From Bacteroidales bacterium (GTDB lineage: Bacteria; Bacteroidota; Bacteroidia; Bacteroidales; UBA3824): a stretch of 5,945 nt of DNA. This document shows positions 4,995 through 5,945 of the stretch, one piece after another (positions within the stretch are counted from its first letter, which is position 1; every line of letters begins with the position of its first letter). The notes under the pieces were generated by a model. That model was not told the origin of the DNA and did not search any database. It worked only from the letters and a program-made list of their open reading frames with translations. The position numbers and the translations under genes were made by a program. Location: the NCBI GenBank assembly GCA_016287995.1, contig JAEEXW010000204.1:1-5945 (forward strand), written 5' to 3'.

Positions 4995-5945
4995 TTGGCT
5001 TACAATATTTTGATAGCGGACGAGGACAACATTTGTTGTAACGAGATGTCGCAAATTCTTTGCAGCGATGTCTCGGTCGTTTATTCTGTTTATGTAACTC
5101 AAAGCGTGGAGCCGATTTGGAAAATGTTGCAAATACACCAGTTTGATTTGGTTCTTTTGTCGGTAAGCATTTCGGACGGCAAGGGAATTGAGCAGTTGAA
5201 AAAAATAAAATCTTTTTACAGAATTGTTCCTGTTGTGGTTTTGACCAAGGAGTTTAACAGTCAAATCATCAATCTCGCTCTTGACAACGGGGCGTCGGAT
5301 TACATTAGAAAACCTATTGAAGAAATAGAATTTAAGGCAAGGGTAAAATCCGCTTTGATGTTGCGCGAGGCAATGCTCGAACTTCAAAACAAAAACCGCA
5401 TGATTGAATCCCAGATATACGACCTCAACAAACTTTCGTTGATTGTTAAGCAGACCGATAATTCGGTGATTTTGTTTTCTCCTGACGGCGTTGCGGAGTG
5501 GGCTAACGAGGGATTTCACAAAATGTACGGTTACACTTTTGAGGAGTTTGTAAGAAAATATGGCGAAAGCATATCGGATTTTAGTTACAATCCGGATGTT
5601 TTGAATTATGTGGAAAAACTGTTAGAACGCAAGAAATCAGTTAATTACACAACAAAATGTCGTGTAAAATATGGCGCAGTAAAATGGATTCAAACTACTC
5701 TGACTCCGATATTTGACGGTGAAAGGATAGAAAAAATCATTGCTATCGAAACAGACGTTTCGGCGCAGAAAAGTGTTGAGTTTACATTACTAAAACACAG
5801 CGAAGAAACGCAAAAACTTATGCAGAGTCTTCAAGAGGCAAATCAGCAACTCGAAAAACAACGTTCTGAAATCCTTGAACAAAACCGCACGATTGAAATC
5901 GAGAGAAACAAGGCAGACGATTTGCTTTTGAACATTCTGCCGACA
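4995..5945 (+). CDS. Receiver-like domain, PAS domain and coiled-coil signalling protein, probably a class III nucleotidyl cyclase (3' truncated)
   Basis: The window holds 317 codons and the frame runs off the end. Residues 1-120 form a receiver domain: NILIADEDN (acidic cluster D9-D11), DLVLLSVSISDGKG (51-64), VVVLTK with T84, DNGASDYIRKP with K106. The phospho-accepting Asp is replaced by Ser56, and the usual Pro four residues later by Ser60. A PAS domain with PAC-like end follows (about 148-258: VKQTDNSVILFSPDGVAEWA, MYGYTFEEF, VKWIQTTLTPIFDG, IETDVSAQKS). Residues 262-310 look like a coiled coil leading to ADDLLLNILP, a motif that normally immediately precedes a class III adenylate/guanylate cyclase domain; the output domain itself is outside the window, so this is inference. 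I chose TTG at 4995 because it gives MAYNILIADEDN, the standard receiver beginning. The frame has no ATG between the stop at 4959-4961 and 5046, which lies beyond the acidic cluster. No Shine-Dalgarno is evident. Confidence 0.85.
   Translation, partial: MAYNILIADEDNICCNEMSQILCSDVSVVYSVYVTQSVEPIWKMLQIHQFDLVLLSVSISDGKGIEQLKKIKSFYRIVPVVVLTKEFNSQIINLALDNGASDYIRKPIEEIEFKARVKSALMLREAMLELQNKNRMIESQIYDLNKLSLIVKQTDNSVILFSPDGVAEWANEGFHKMYGYTFEEFVRKYGESISDFSYNPDVLNYVEKLLERKKSVNYTTKCRVKYGAVKWIQTTLTPIFDGERIEKIIAIETDVSAQKSVEFTLLKHSEETQKLMQSLQEANQQLEKQRSEILEQNRTIEIERNKADDLLLNILPT

Noticed and set aside
4977..5519. A 180-codon open frame on the minus strand
   Set aside because: It is antisense to the receiver-PAS frame, which carries clear receiver and PAS motifs; the minus-strand translation is rich in His, Asn and Arg and resembles no family I know.
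5046..5945. ATG at 5046 as the start of the receiver-PAS gene
   Set aside because: It would remove the first beta strand and the acidic cluster of the receiver domain; TTG at 4995 restores a complete domain.
1..5945. CRISPR array, tRNA/rRNA, insertion sequence or attachment site
   Set aside because: No regularly spaced direct repeats, no cloverleaf or rRNA sequence, no transposase motifs and no terminal inverted repeats with target duplications were found by eye.

Overview
The window looks like a piece of a Bacteroidota chromosome (medium confidence). Three things point there. The putative promoters fit the Bacteroidota pattern TTG-N20-TAnnTTTG rather than an E. coli sigma70 site. No start codon has a convincing Shine-Dalgarno sequence at normal spacing. 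The architectures are common in that phylum: a TPR-membrane-SpoIIE phosphatase, a VapC paired with a small 'LWALL...DKRW' type antitoxin, and an S4-less RluA-family synthase. The sequence is AT-rich and almost entirely coding.

Layout: (1) the 3' part of a plus-strand membrane phosphatase gene (window start to 1267); (2) a compact minus-strand cluster read as tex (4836-2707), a putative antitoxin (2671-2369), a VapC-type PIN toxin (2364-1957) and an RluA-family pseudouridine synthase (1950-1264), with gaps of 35, 4 and 6 nt, so probably one transcription unit; (3) a 158-nt divergent intergenic region (4837-4994) with candidate promoters for both directions; (4) the 5' part of a plus-strand signalling gene (4995 to window end) encoding a receiver-like domain, a PAS domain and a coiled coil ending in the LLLNILP motif that usually precedes a class III nucleotidyl cyclase domain.

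How it works together: tex and the pseudouridine synthase are RNA-related housekeeping functions, and a toxin-antitoxin pair sits between them in the same orientation. Signal-transduction genes flank the cluster on both sides. The phosphatase and synthase genes converge and share a TTAA tetranucleotide as their two stop codons. There is no intergenic space for a terminator there; a 14-bp perfect inverted repeat inside the end of the phosphatase gene is the best candidate for stopping the minus-strand transcript.

Most notable: the receiver domain of the last gene appears to lack the phospho-accepting aspartate (Ser at that position), and the gene probably starts with TTG, so an ATG-only gene search would miss its receiver half. 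I see no evidence of a wholly new system, CRISPR, RNA gene or insertion sequence.
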